Of a stretch of 64,000 bases of DNA, positions 38,980 to 48,425 are shown piece after piece; position 1 is the stretch's first letter, and each line of letters starts with the position of its first letter. The stretch is from contig JAXMBK010000010.1 in NCBI GenBank assembly GCA_046349935.1, positions 315,226-379,225 of the forward strand. Direction: 5' to 3'. The position numbers and the translations under genes are program-made. Source of the DNA: CAIXSC01 sp046349935 (GTDB lineage Bacteria; Planctomycetota; Planctomycetia; Pirellulales; Pirellulaceae). Below the pieces are notes generated by a model, which did not search any database, was not told the DNA's origin, and was given only the letters and a program-made list of their open reading frames with translations.

Positions 38980-39723
38980 TCACTTAAGCGTGATGGTGTT
39001 CTGCAGCGGTTTAAGCACATTGTCGACGACGTAGTTGTCGAGCAGATCGCAGCAGATGGCGGTGAGTTTCTGCATGGAAGAAACAAACGACTCGCCCGGT
39101 TCCAGGCTGCCGTAGCGGCGTGCGGTGAGATAGACGCTCAACTGTTCCTCGGGGAACTCGCCCGACCGCACGTGGTACGCCGTGGTGCGCGTCTCGAAGC
39201 TGACTCGCGCCTGCGTGCGACATTCTTCGTCGAGCGCCAGTTGGATGACGGGTTCGCTGGCCAGGATGCGAGCGCCGGGAATGGCGACGAGCGGTTCGAG
39301 CGCGGGGCAGATGCCGAGTGCGTCGGCGATCAGTTGGCTGTGGTTGCCGCGGTAACTAAAGTCGAACCCAAACACGACATTCAGCGACTCGCAGTCCAGC
39401 GGACTCACGGAGAGCGCAAACGGCGCCAGCTCCAGGACGGTGGCATGCTGCTGCGCCGCTTCGTCGACCGACGCCGGATTCACCTGTCCAGAACATACTC
39501 GGCGCGGTTCGATCGACGCCCAGCGGTAGGCAGGTTTGTCCTTCTCCTCTTCCAACACGAATTCCCCTCGCTCGCGCGTGTAAAAATTGCGCAATTGCGG
39601 GTAGTGCCGCTGCAGCTGTTCGAAGTAATGCAGCACGGTTTCGCGCTGTGGCGGGAGCTCCATCTCGGTGTGGAGGTTCATGTTGACGTAATAGTCATCG
39701 CAATGCGCGTCGTAGCGTTTCAT
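38980..39723 (-). CDS. Protein of unknown function (247 aa)
   Basis: No family was recognised. The protein is soluble-looking, without signal peptide or membrane helix. It is rich in acidic and aromatic residues near the N-terminus (MKRYDAHCDDYYVNMNLHTE), with several Cys residues and a Leu/Asp-rich C-terminus (CCDLLDNYVVDNVLKPLQNT). The even codon use and lack of low-complexity sequence argue for a real gene. It lies 65 bp upstream of the SDR gene on the same strand and may share its transcript. Confidence 0.65.
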   Translation of the reverse strand: MKRYDAHCDDYYVNMNLHTEMELPPQRETVLHYFEQLQRHYPQLRNFYTRERGEFVLEEEKDKPAYRWASIEPRRVCSGQVNPASVDEAAQQHATVLELAPFALSVSPLDCESLNVVFGFDFSYRGNHSQLIADALGICPALEPLVAIPGARILASEPVIQLALDEECRTQARVSFETRTTAYHVRSGEFPEEQLSVYLTARRYGSLEPGESFVSSMQKLTAICCDLLDNYVVDNVLKPLQNTITLK

Positions 39724-39889
39724 CGATTCGTGATCGGGGTCTTCGTTGTTTTTCCGCGTCGACTGACCCTACAATACGTCCCGCCCAAAAGCGGGAGCGC
39801 AAACGGGCCGATCGCGGGAGGGGAACGCCGCGTTCACGACGTCGTCGGACTGCCATTGGTTGATTATTCGAGATTAGGAGCTCCTGGCA

Positions 39890-40480
39890 ATGGGCGAGCA
39901 GGCGGGATTCTATGTTTCGAGCACGGGGCCGGCGGGCGGCGAGGACGTGCATGCGGCCGTCTTTCCCACGTCGCTGGGATGGATGACGTGCGAGTGGAGC
40001 GGCGGGCGGTTGGTGCGTAATGCGTTTGGTTTTGAATCGGCGGACGCGGCTCGGGCTTCGTTGACAGAGACGCTGACAGAGAGGCTGACGCAGACGACGC
40101 ATGCGCCGGCCGAGCTGCGCGAATTGGTTCGGCGACTCACACGCTTCGCCGACTCCTACGACGACGACTTTCTCGACGTCCCGTTGGCGCTCGACGAGGC
40201 CGCGCCGTTCGCGCGTCGAGTGCTGGAGGCGTGTCGTCGGATTCCGATCGGCGAGACGCTGACCTATACGGAGCTCGCGCGATTGGCCGGTTCGCCGGGC
40301 GCAGCGCGCGCGGCAGGGAACACGATGGCGCGAAATCGCTTTCCCTTGGTGGTGCCGTGCCACCGAGTGGTCGGCGCCCGCGGCGCGCTCGGCGGCTACT
40401 CGGCCCCCAGCGGCCTGACCATGAAGCGACGACTCTTGGCCGCCGAAGCGCGAACCTTGAACGCCGTCGCCGTGTCGTAG
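39890..40480 (+). CDS. Methylated-DNA--protein-cysteine S-methyltransferase
   Basis: This suicide repair enzyme transfers alkyl groups from O6-alkylguanine to its own cysteine. The active site PCHRV with Cys157 lies in FPLVVPCHRVVGARGALGGY, and the DNA-binding helix region IPIGETLTYTELARLAGSPGAARAAGNTMARN is intact. The 196-residue length and a poorly conserved N-terminal domain of about 100 residues fit the Ogt type rather than Ada. An AGGAG lies upstream of the ATG. It stands alone, divergent from the unknown 247-aa gene. Confidence 0.93.
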   Translation: MGEQAGFYVSSTGPAGGEDVHAAVFPTSLGWMTCEWSGGRLVRNAFGFESADAARASLTETLTERLTQTTHAPAELRELVRRLTRFADSYDDDFLDVPLALDEAAPFARRVLEACRRIPIGETLTYTELARLAGSPGAARAAGNTMARNRFPLVVPCHRVVGARGALGGYSAPSGLTMKRRLLAAEARTLNAVAVS

Positions 40481-40540
40481 CGACGCTGGGCCGAAAGCAG
40501 CGCGCGATGTGACTTCTTCGAGTGCGTGGAGGAGCCGAAG

Positions 40541-43500
40541 GTGGAAGCGACCAAGATCCTTGCGCAAGTCCGCGACTTATATGATCGCGGCCAGTACGTC
40601 GCCGCTTACGAAACGGGGCGACAAGCTTGGGGGGCGCCCAGCAGCTGGCCGGGAACCGACGCCCGCATTTTGGCCGTGCGCGTGGCCGCGAACTGCGGCG
40701 CGCCGCGGCTTGCTGATTGGCTGGTGCGGCTCGCCTATCGCGAAGCGCCGGACCACTCCGAGGCGCGGTACTACGAGGGGCGGCGCGTGGGGCGTCGTCG
40801 CGGGCCGTACGAGGGCCTGCGCTGGATGCGCCGGCACGGCGATTTGCCCGCCTCCGCCAGCGCCGACATCCGCGCCTCCTGGTATACGCTCGGCGCTGAA
40901 CACGCCAGCATGCTCCGTGACTTCGACGAAGCCGAGCTCTGGATGCACTTGGCGGAAAAGACCGACCCGGATAATCCGTGGGTCAAAGTCAGTTGGGCGG
41001 CCGTGCGCGAGCGCGAAGATCGGTACGACGAAGCGGTCGCGACGCTGCGGACGGCGCTAGAGATGCGTCCCTGGTATCGACCTGCCGTCCAGTCGCTCGC
41101 ACACCTCCTGTCGGTCGGCAGCCAAGAAGACGAAGCGATTGAGTTGCTGCAGCAGGCGGCGGAGCGGCTCCAGTGCTACTCGATTCACGCCCAGCTGTTG
41201 TCGCTGTATTTGGAACGCAAACAGTACGACCAGGCGCTCGCGGCGCTCAACGAAGTCGAACGACTGGTGGTGCTCGGCGAAAAGCCGCTCCCGCAATGGT
41301 TCGCCGCAAACCGCAGCGAAATTATGTACTTTCTGGGCGACATTCCGGCGTCGATCCAGTTCGCTCGCCAGTCCGACAGCAAGTACTGGAAGGCGATCGC
41401 GGATCGGTTGGAGGACCCCGCGTACGCCGCGGCGCAAGTCCGGTTGCTCGACGTCGGCTTCGTGCGCCAACACCATGCGACCTGCGCACCGGCGACGTTG
41501 TCGGCGCTCAGCCGCTTCTGGGGCATGCCGGCGGATCATCTGCAGGTGGCGGACGAGATCTGTTACAACGGCACGTCGTCTTTCAGCGAGCGCAAGTGGG
41601 CGACCGATCACGGCTGGGTCGCGCGCGAGTTTTCGGTGACGGAAGAGAGCGCTCAGGCGCTGATCGATCGCGGCATCCCGTTCACCTTCACGACGGTCGA
41701 TCCCGGCAACTCGCACCTGCAAGCGATCATCGGCTACGACGGCCGCCGCGGCACGCTCGTCATTCGCGATCCCTACTGGCGGTCGCTCGGCGAAGGACTC
41801 GCGAAACAGTTGCTGGAACGGTATCAGGCGAGCGGCCCGCGGGGGATGGCGATGGCGCCGATTGGTCGCTCGTCCGAACTCGATTCGCTCGAGTTGCCTG
41901 ACGCGCCGTTGTGGGATCGGCTGCATGCGTTCGACCATGCGCTGGTCGAACATCGTCGCGAGGAGGCGATGCAGGCTTACGAGCAGCTGCGACAGGCGGC
42001 GGCCGAACATCGGCTGACGTATGAAGCGCGACGCCGGCTGGCGATCTACGACGGGAACGCGACGGAGCATCTGGCGGCCGTCGAGTGGCTGGTGCAGGCG
42101 TATCCGAATGATCAGCGCTTGGAGTACGAGCGATTGGCGCTGTTGCGCAACCAGGGACGGCGCGACGAACGGTTGGCCACGTACGAACGGCTGTGCGTCA
42201 AGTCGGAGACGCACCCGATCTTTTGGCAGCAATACGCCAACGAACTGCGCGTCGACGCGCGTCGCTGGGACGAAGCGATCGTCTTGCTGCGGCGCGCGAT
42301 CCGACGCTGGCCTAGCGAGGCGTCGAACTACGCCACGCTCGCACACTTGTATTGGGACCAACGACGCTTCGCCGATGCGCTCGACCTGCATCGATTCGCG
42401 ACGTGCTTGGGAGACAAAGACGAACAGTTCGTAATGTCGTATTTCGCGGCGGCCGATTGGTTCAAGCAAACCGACGAGGCGCTGCGGCTGTTGCGGAATC
42501 GGTTCGAGCGGTTTGGGAAGAAGTCGAGCGACCCGGCGCGGTCGCTGGTCGCGGCCTACCTGCAGCTGGATCGGTACGGCGAGGCGCTGCAGACGATCGA
42601 AGAGGCGTTGACGCTGCGGCCGGACGACGGCGAACTGCAGCTGTACGCGGCCGATGTGTTGACGTCGGCCAGCGCCGAGAATCTGCCGCGGGCGCGCGAG
42701 CTGGTCGAGGCGGCGAAGAACAACGCGCCGCGGTCGTCGTGGCTGCGGTCCGCCGCACGGCTCGCGGCGTCCGAAGATCGGTCGGCCGACGCACTGTCGT
42801 TGTGGCGCGAAGCCCTCGCCCTCTCGCCGCTTGCTATGGACGCTCATACGGCCGTCGCTCGCTTGCTCTACTCGCTAGAGGGCGACCAGGCCGCTCAACA
42901 ACACCTGCGCGAGGCTTGCACGCGTTTCCCCAACCATATTCCGTTGCACGAGTTGTGGGTGGAGTGGATTCGGGACGAGCCGCCCGAGGTGCGGGAGCCG
43001 ATCATTCGGCGGCTGATCGACGTCAGCGGCGACAACGCCTGGGCCCGGCGCGAGCTCGCGTTTCTACTGGCCAGCCAACAACGCGACGAGGAAGCGTGGG
43101 CCGAGTCGGAGATTGCGGGGCGGCTGGAGCCGACGGCGCCGTCGCAGTTCTTGCTGCATGCACGGCTCCTACGGAATCGCGGCGACCATGCGGCTGCAAA
43201 GGTGGAGTTGCGTCGGGCCATTGAAGCGTCGGTCGACAACGACTCGGCGCTTGCCGCGTGGCTCGACCTGTGCGAGACGATCGCGGAACGTCGAGCGGTG
43301 ATCGACTTTTTTCAGAGCCAACTGCAGACGCAGGTCACCTTCGGCGACGGGCTGCTGGCGCTGCGGGAACGCGCGAGCGACACGCTGGAGGCGGATGAAT
43401 TGTTGGGGCGGCTGCGCGAGGCGCTGGCGCACCGCCCAGACCTGTGGCACGCTTGGTCGGCGCTCGTCCTCCAGTTGCTGGACGCCAATGAGCTGGATGA

Positions 43501-45661
43501 GGCGTGGACGGTTGCTTGTCAGGCGACCGACCGCTTTCCGCTGCTGCCCCGGCTGTGGTTGGACCGCGCTGATGTTTGTCGCGCACGACTTGATTGGACC
43601 CGGGAACGCGAAGCGCTCGAGAACGCGCATCGGATCAATCCGTCGTGGAGCGTCACGGTGCGGCGGTTGTGCGAGTCGTTCAATCAACAGGGCGAGTACG
43701 ATCGGTCGCTGGCCCTGCTCACCGCCGCCGTGACGCGTCAACCCAACGACGCCACGACCCGCACGCTCCTTGCGGAAACTCGCTGGCGAATCGGCGACAA
43801 GCAGGCGGCTGTGGAGGCGGTGCGCGAGGCGGTGAAGGTGGATCCGGGCTTGAGTCGCGGGTGGGATCTCTTGCAGCGCTGGACCGACGCGCTGCAAACC
43901 CCGGAAGTGCCGCGACAGACGGCTCGCGCGTTGACGGAGTCGCACCCCGGCGACGCACGCGGCTGGCTGGCGCTCGCGCGCATGCTGGATCAGCGCAGCG
44001 AAGTCGACGAGCGGCTGGCGGCTTACGATCGGGCGATCGAGTTGGGACCTCGGAATGCGGACGCATACGATCAGAAGGCGGAGACGCTGGCGTTCGTGGG
44101 TCGCTATGACGAAGCCGTCGCGACGTGCCGTCCGCCTGTGTTCGGCGCGCATCCGCCGACCTCGCTGCGCGGCCGCGAAGCGTGGATCGAGTCGGAACGG
44201 GGCGAATTGAAGACGGCCATCGAACGGATGCGCGCGGTGCTGGAGGAAGAGCCGTTCTACTATTGGGGCTGGTCGCGCATGGCCGACTGGAGTCAGGCGG
44301 TCGACGACATGCCGGGCTACCTGCAAGCGGCGCAGTGGATGGTTCGCTTGAGCCCGCAATACGAAGTCAGCATCGGGTATTTGGGCGAAGCCCTGCAGTT
44401 GAACGGCGACCGCGACGGCGCTCGGGAAGCCTACGCTCGGGCATTCGAACTCAATCCGCGGTATGAATTCGCGGGGACGCAGCTGTTCGATCTGCTGCTG
44501 GAGGATGGAGCGCTGGAAGAAGCGGGCGCGGCGCTGGAACGGTTGTTGATGTTCAACCCGGGGCCGCTCACGTCGGCCCGCGGCGCGAAGTTGGCGGCGA
44601 AACGCGGCGATCAGGCGACGGCGCTGGAACACTTGGCGTACGTTGCAACGCAACCTCACGCCAATTCATGGCCTGTGGAGACGGCGTTCGAGGCGTGTGA
44701 GGAGGCCGGCTGGAAGTCGGAAGCGGCCGGCCGCCTGCAGCAGCTAGTGCTGGACGACGCCCCCGTCGCCGCCGCGGCTGAAAAGTGGGTCGAGCTGCTG
44801 GTGGAGTCGGCGGGAGCGGGCGCACTGAACGGCGCACCAGGCGGCGCACTGAACGGCGCGGCGACGACGAGGGTCGCCGACGAGATCGCCCGTTTGGCGC
44901 GGCGCGCGGCGACGCTGCCGACGGTCGACGAAGCGACGTTGTCGATCGAAGAAAGCGCCGCGCGGGAGCGCGTGATCGAGGCGCCGCGGTCGGCGCTGCG
45001 CGCCTACTTGCACAACCTCATTGAACGGAAGGCGGTCGAGGAACTGCGGCGCGTGGTCCAACGGCATGACGCGTGGCTGCGTTCCGACCCGCAATGCTGG
45101 GGGCTCGTCGGCTGGGCGTTCACCTCGTTGCGCAAGTACGGCGACGCGGCCGAATGGATGCGCGATTGGCAACAGCGGACCGACAGCTTCCCCTGGGCGA
45201 TGGTCAACGCGGCCGAGGGATTTCGAAACACGGATCGCGAGTCGATTGGGGCGGCCTGCAATCAGTTCGCCCTTACGTTGCCGCCGTCGAACGGCATTCA
45301 CTTGCATCACCTGTGGCTCGCCAGCGACGCGATCGCAGCGCGCGACGTCCAGACGACGGAGCAGCGGTTGGAGCAGGCGGAGGAGGCGGCGCGCGGCGAG
45401 CGGCTGGACGCCGACTACGGGTTCTTGCGATTCCTGATCGACGCGCTAGTCTCGATGGAAAAGTCGCCGCCAGGACGCGGCGCCGCCCTCTTCCAGACGC
45501 TGGCCGGCCCCCTGACCCAAGCGCGGATGGAGTATGCGCCGTTTGCGGAAGAGCCAGCCCGTCAAAGACTGTTTCGGCTCGCCCTTCGCCGGCTTGCCAA
45601 ATTGGGCGGTCTCAAGGGGTGGTGCTGGTATGCCTACTGGCGCATCCGCAGCCGACCCTAA
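40541..45661 (+). CDS. Giant TPR protein with an embedded C39-like cysteine protease domain
   Basis: The product is about 1706 residues of mostly tetratricopeptide repeats, with no signal peptide. Residues about 300-450 form a papain-like C39 domain: HATCAPATLSALSRFWG (Cys315), GNSHLQAIIGYD (His392) and VIRDPYWRS (Asp410). A complete triad suggests a cytoplasmic protease or a peptide/double-glycine-leader-binding module held in a TPR scaffold. The GTG at 40541 is preferred because GGAGG (40528-40532) is 8 bases upstream; a GTG at 40526 in the same frame lacks such a site. A 34-aa membrane peptide gene with a strong ribosome site follows 41 bp downstream, and a 59-aa secreted protein after that. 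Either may be a partner, but this is inference. Confidence 0.85.
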   Translation: MEATKILAQVRDLYDRGQYVAAYETGRQAWGAPSSWPGTDARILAVRVAANCGAPRLADWLVRLAYREAPDHSEARYYEGRRVGRRRGPYEGLRWMRRHGDLPASASADIRASWYTLGAEHASMLRDFDEAELWMHLAEKTDPDNPWVKVSWAAVREREDRYDEAVATLRTALEMRPWYRPAVQSLAHLLSVGSQEDEAIELLQQAAERLQCYSIHAQLLSLYLERKQYDQALAALNEVERLVVLGEKPLPQWFAANRSEIMYFLGDIPASIQFARQSDSKYWKAIADRLEDPAYAAAQVRLLDVGFVRQHHATCAPATLSALSRFWGMPADHLQVADEICYNGTSSFSERKWATDHGWVAREFSVTEESAQALIDRGIPFTFTTVDPGNSHLQAIIGYDGRRGTLVIRDPYWRSLGEGLAKQLLERYQASGPRGMAMAPIGRSSELDSLELPDAPLWDRLHAFDHALVEHRREEAMQAYEQLRQAAAEHRLTYEARRRLAIYDGNATEHLAAVEWLVQAYPNDQRLEYERLALLRNQGRRDERLATYERLCVKSETHPIFWQQYANELRVDARRWDEAIVLLRRAIRRWPSEASNYATLAHLYWDQRRFADALDLHRFATCLGDKDEQFVMSYFAAADWFKQTDEALRLLRNRFERFGKKSSDPARSLVAAYLQLDRYGEALQTIEEALTLRPDDGELQLYAADVLTSASAENLPRARELVEAAKNNAPRSSWLRSAARLAASEDRSADALSLWREALALSPLAMDAHTAVARLLYSLEGDQAAQQHLREACTRFPNHIPLHELWVEWIRDEPPEVREPIIRRLIDVSGDNAWARRELAFLLASQQRDEEAWAESEIAGRLEPTAPSQFLLHARLLRNRGDHAAAKVELRRAIEASVDNDSALAAWLDLCETIAERRAVIDFFQSQLQTQVTFGDGLLALRERASDTLEADELLGRLREALAHRPDLWHAWSALVLQLLDANELDEAWTVACQATDRFPLLPRLWLDRADVCRARLDWTREREALENAHRINPSWSVTVRRLCESFNQQGEYDRSLALLTAAVTRQPNDATTRTLLAETRWRIGDKQAAVEAVREAVKVDPGLSRGWDLLQRWTDALQTPEVPRQTARALTESHPGDARGWLALARMLDQRSEVDERLAAYDRAIELGPRNADAYDQKAETLAFVGRYDEAVATCRPPVFGAHPPTSLRGREAWIESERGELKTAIERMRAVLEEEPFYYWGWSRMADWSQAVDDMPGYLQAAQWMVRLSPQYEVSIGYLGEALQLNGDRDGAREAYARAFELNPRYEFAGTQLFDLLLEDGALEEAGAALERLLMFNPGPLTSARGAKLAAKRGDQATALEHLAYVATQPHANSWPVETAFEACEEAGWKSEAAGRLQQLVLDDAPVAAAAEKWVELLVESAGAGALNGAPGGALNGAATTRVADEIARLARRAATLPTVDEATLSIEESAARERVIEAPRSALRAYLHNLIERKAVEELRRVVQRHDAWLRSDPQCWGLVGWAFTSLRKYGDAAEWMRDWQQRTDSFPWAMVNAAEGFRNTDRESIGAACNQFALTLPPSNGIHLHHLWLASDAIAARDVQTTEQRLEQAEEAARGERLDADYGFLRFLIDALVSMEKSPPGRGAALFQTLAGPLTQARMEYAPFAEEPARQRLFRLALRRLAKLGGLKGWCWYAYWRIRSRP

Positions 45662-45702
45662 GACGTCTGGCCTGCGTAAAGACAGGTAGAGGGAGGTGTG
45701 CC

Positions 45703-45807
45703 ATGACTCACACCATGGGGTATCACGAGATCGTGTTCTTTGTGCTGGTAACGATTCTGGCAGTGGTGCTGTGGGCGCTAGCGGTGACGCCGGTCGGAGG
45801 CAGCTAA
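45703..45807 (+). CDS. 34-aa single-pass membrane peptide
   Basis: The open frame starts at ATG 45703, with GGGAGG 8 bases upstream, and ends at TAA 45805-45807. The product is a short polar N-terminus and one hydrophobic helix (EIVFFVLVTILAVVLWALAV) ending in GGS. The strong ribosome site and clean helix support a real small protein, although no family is recognised. It follows the giant TPR/C39-like gene by 41 bp and may be co-transcribed with it. Confidence 0.6.
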   Translation: MTHTMGYHEIVFFVLVTILAVVLWALAVTPVGGS

Positions 45808-45993
45808 GTCGCCTGATTCGTAACCTTAACAAGAGCAGGAAGTTAGCGTCCCGGATGTCGCTTTCGATGCCAGTCGTTAGCGTCGACGTATTTCGCCCAA
45901 CTTGCCAATGATGGGTTGTAAGCCATAATTTACGACCGTCGTTAGGGATGAAGTTTGTTTCCAGGTTGGACGGGGTTTCGGAGGGAGACTTCC

Positions 45994-46173
45994 ATGCGTA
46001 CATGGTGTTTGGTCGCGTTGTTGGTCCTGTCGGCGATGCCGGCGGCGGCGCGTGCGGAGCGGACGGCGTCGGGCGGCAATATTGTGCATTCGCGTCGCGC
46101 GGCGGTGGTGGCGCACCGGATGGTGCCGCCGTTCTACGGTCGCCACGTTTACCAAGGGCGTTCTCGCCGGTAA
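45994..46173 (+). CDS. 59-aa secreted small protein
   Basis: ATG 45994 is preceded by GGAGGGAG. The product has a typical signal peptide (MRTWCLVALLVLSAMPAAARA) and a mature part of about 38 residues that is basic and rich in Arg, His and Val. No family is recognised. It lies in a 550-bp interval between the TPR/C39-like gene and the cupin gene together with the 34-aa membrane peptide. Bases 45808-45993 show only AT-richer sequence that could hold its promoter. Confidence 0.55.
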   Translation: MRTWCLVALLVLSAMPAAARAERTASGGNIVHSRRAAVVAHRMVPPFYGRHVYQGRSRR

Positions 46174-46213
46174 CATTGCGTCCGTTTCGTGCCTCGAGAA
46201 AAGGCGGACGCAA

Positions 46214-46699
46214 ATGGGGGCATCCTGGCAGGCGCCGTATAAAGTCGGGGACATCGCGGTTCAAGCGATACCGGAAGACGAGCGGCTGTGGGTGCCGCAG
46301 GCGCCGAACGTCTGGTTCCGGCCGTTGTGGTTCAACACGGTGACGGGCGAGTGGGTGAATTTGCTGCGAGTGCGCCGCGCGGGGATGCTCAGCCGACACT
46401 TGCACCCTGCGCCCGTGCATGGGTACGTGATCAAGGGATCTTGGCGGTACCTGGAGCACGATTGGGTGGCTCGAGCCGGCATGTATGTCTTTGAGCCGCC
46501 GGGGGAGATCCATACGTTGGTCGTGGACGACGACGACGAAATGATCACCCTCTTCCATGTGTGCGCGGCGCTCATCTATTTTGACGATGAATTGCGACCG
46601 TGTGGGCACGACGACGTCCACACCAAGATCGCACTCTGCCGCAAGCATTACGCGGCGAATGGATTGGGCGAGTCGTTCGTCGAGCAGTTCATCCGCTAG
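46214..46699 (+). CDS. Cupin, 2,4'-dihydroxyacetophenone dioxygenase family
   Basis: The 161-residue single-cupin protein carries the metal-binding segment SRHLHPAPVHGYVIKGSWRY (His62, His64, His69) and VFEPPGEIHTLVV (His100), matching the 2,4'-dihydroxyacetophenone dioxygenase-like/ChrR cupin group. That enzyme is an iron dioxygenase cleaving a C-C bond, but the family name does not prove the substrate. The upstream frame is open; ATG 46214 was chosen because it starts the conserved region. It sits 144 bp before a Gfo/Idh oxidoreductase gene, so the two may serve one small-molecule pathway. Confidence 0.8.
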   Translation: MGASWQAPYKVGDIAVQAIPEDERLWVPQAPNVWFRPLWFNTVTGEWVNLLRVRRAGMLSRHLHPAPVHGYVIKGSWRYLEHDWVARAGMYVFEPPGEIHTLVVDDDDEMITLFHVCAALIYFDDELRPCGHDDVHTKIALCRKHYAANGLGESFVEQFIR

Positions 46700-46843
46700 C
46701 GGCGGGGACTTGCGGACGGGCGGGGCCGACCCAAGAATGGGGCCTTCTTCGACAGCCCGCATGACATTTGTCGCCCCGGGAACGCGGTTTTTTGCGTTCG
46801 GAGGCGCGAGGCGGTAAGCGTTTCAACCTAGGAGAGTCCAGCG

Positions 46844-47956
46844 ATGGGAAAACCGGCCAATGTGGCGATGATCGGCTTGGGGTTCGGCGCCGAGTTTATT
46901 CCGATTTATCAGGCGCATCCGGACGCGAACGTGTATGCGATCTGCCAGCGCAATGTCGACAAGATGAACGAGATCGGCAATCGCTTCGGCATTGAAAAGC
47001 GTTACACGCAGTTCAGCGACGTGCTGAAGGATCCCAACGTCGATTTCGTCCACATCAACAGTCCAATCCCTGACCACGCCTGGATGTCGATGGAAGCTCT
47101 GAAGGCGGGCAAGCACGTCATGTGCACCGTGCCGATGGCGACGACGATCGACGAGTGCCGTCAGATCTGCGAGCTGGTGAAGAAGACGGGGCTGAAGTAC
47201 ATGATGGCCGAGACGGTCGTGTACAGCCGCGAGTTCTTGTTCATTAAGGATATGTACGAGAAGGGCGAACTGGGGAAGATTCAGCACTTGGCGGCGTCGC
47301 ACCCGCAAGACATGGACGGCTGGCCTGCCTATTGGGAAAAGATGATCCCGATGCACTACGCGACGCACGTCGTCAGCCCCTGCTTGGGGTTGGTGAACGG
47401 CCGCGCCGAGTATGTGTCGTGTTTCGGCTCGGGAACGGTTCGCGACGATATTCAGCAGAAGTCGGGGAACAAGTTCGCCGTCGAAACGTGTCACATCAAG
47501 ATCAAGGACATGGACTTGGTCGCCCACATTTGGCGATTCCTGTACGACGTCGCTCGGCAATATCGCGAAAGCTTCGACGTGTACGGAACGAAGAAGAGCT
47601 TCGAGTGGACGTTGGTGGAAAACGAGCCGCACGTGATTCACACGGCGAAGAAGCCCGAGCCGGAGATTGCATCGAAGATCGAAGTGCCCGACTTCGCTCA
47701 TCTGCTGCCGGAACCGATTCGCAAGTTTACTCGGTCGATTCAAGACGCCGACCACTTGTCGTTCATTCAGGGCGGCGGGCACGGCGGTTCGCACCCGCAC
47801 TTGGTGAACGAGTTTGTGAGCGCCTTGCGCGATAATCGCGACCCGTGGCCGAATGCCGTGCAGTCGGCCAACTGGACCTGCGTCGGCATCTGCGCTCACG
47901 AATCGGCGCTCCAAGGCGGCCAGATCGTGCGCCTGCCCGACTTTACGCTCGAGTAA
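46844..47956 (+). CDS. Gfo/Idh/MocA-family oxidoreductase without the EKP lysine
   Basis: The 370-residue protein has an N-terminal Rossmann domain with VAMIGLGFGAEFIPIY and SPIPDHAWMSMEALKAGKH, as in NAD(P)-dependent sugar dehydrogenases of this family. The usual catalytic/cofactor motif EKP is replaced by CTVPMATT, so a lysine is absent at the expected place; His residues in MHYATHVVSP may carry the catalysis. No Tat leader is present, unlike many planctomycete homologues, so it is probably cytoplasmic. TAGGAGAG is well spaced before the ATG. The ModE-type regulator starts 8 bp after its stop. Confidence 0.88.
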   Translation: MGKPANVAMIGLGFGAEFIPIYQAHPDANVYAICQRNVDKMNEIGNRFGIEKRYTQFSDVLKDPNVDFVHINSPIPDHAWMSMEALKAGKHVMCTVPMATTIDECRQICELVKKTGLKYMMAETVVYSREFLFIKDMYEKGELGKIQHLAASHPQDMDGWPAYWEKMIPMHYATHVVSPCLGLVNGRAEYVSCFGSGTVRDDIQQKSGNKFAVETCHIKIKDMDLVAHIWRFLYDVARQYRESFDVYGTKKSFEWTLVENEPHVIHTAKKPEPEIASKIEVPDFAHLLPEPIRKFTRSIQDADHLSFIQGGGHGGSHPHLVNEFVSALRDNRDPWPNAVQSANWTCVGICAHESALQGGQIVRLPDFTLE

Positions 47957-47963
47957 CCCGCCG

Positions 47964-48338
47964 ATGGCCAAGAAGTCGCGCCCGACGCACGCTCCGCTCG
48001 CCCCACGCGCCAAGGTTTGGATCGAGTGCGACGGGGAGTATGTGTTCGGGCACGGCATCTGCCAGATCTTGGAGGCGGTGGAGCGGACGGGCAATATCAA
48101 GCACGCCGCCGAACAGCTCGACAAGAGCTACCGGTACGTCTGGAGCCGCATTAAGGAAGCGGAGCGCGCGTTAGGCCGGTCGTTGGTCGAAGCGCGCGTC
48201 GGCGGCGCCGACGCCCAACGCAGCACCCTCACGCCGCTCGCCCAACAGCTCATGGCTCAGTTCCGCGCCTTGCGCACCCGCGTGCTCGAGGTCGTCGAAC
48301 AAGAATTCCCGCGCTGTTTTGCAGCGCGGGAAGGATAG
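47964..48338 (+). CDS. ModE-type winged-helix regulator (N-terminal domain only)
   Basis: The 124-residue protein matches the LysR-like DNA-binding domain of ModE: FGHGICQILEAVERTGNIKHAAEQLDKSYRYVWSRIKEAERALG, followed by VEARVGGADAQRSTLTPLAQQL. It lacks the C-terminal molybdate-binding (TOBE) domains, so metal sensing is not shown. It lies 8 bp after the Gfo/Idh gene and may regulate it or a transporter. The TAG stop (48336-48338) falls inside a 58-bp perfect palindrome made of two family C repeats. Confidence 0.85.
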   Translation: MAKKSRPTHAPLAPRAKVWIECDGEYVFGHGICQILEAVERTGNIKHAAEQLDKSYRYVWSRIKEAERALGRSLVEARVGGADAQRSTLTPLAQQLMAQFRALRTRVLEVVEQEFPRCFAAREG

Positions 48339-48391
48339 TCGTGGACCGCTCCGCGGTCCAACGTTGGACCGCGGAGCGGTCCACGACTATC
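48334..48391. repeat. 58-bp perfect palindrome from two head-to-head family C repeats
   Basis: Every base from 48334 to 48391 pairs with its mirror position (centre between 48362 and 48363). Each half contains TAGTCG followed by the hairpin TGGACCGC-TCC-GCGGTCCA. The left half supplies the stop codon of the ModE-type gene. It could fold as one long cruciform or two smaller hairpins and probably terminates transcription. No mismatch was found on base-by-base checking. Confidence 0.93.
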
Positions 48392-48425
48392 GACGCCTGT
48401 CCAATCCCTCGGAGCTAATGTCGCG

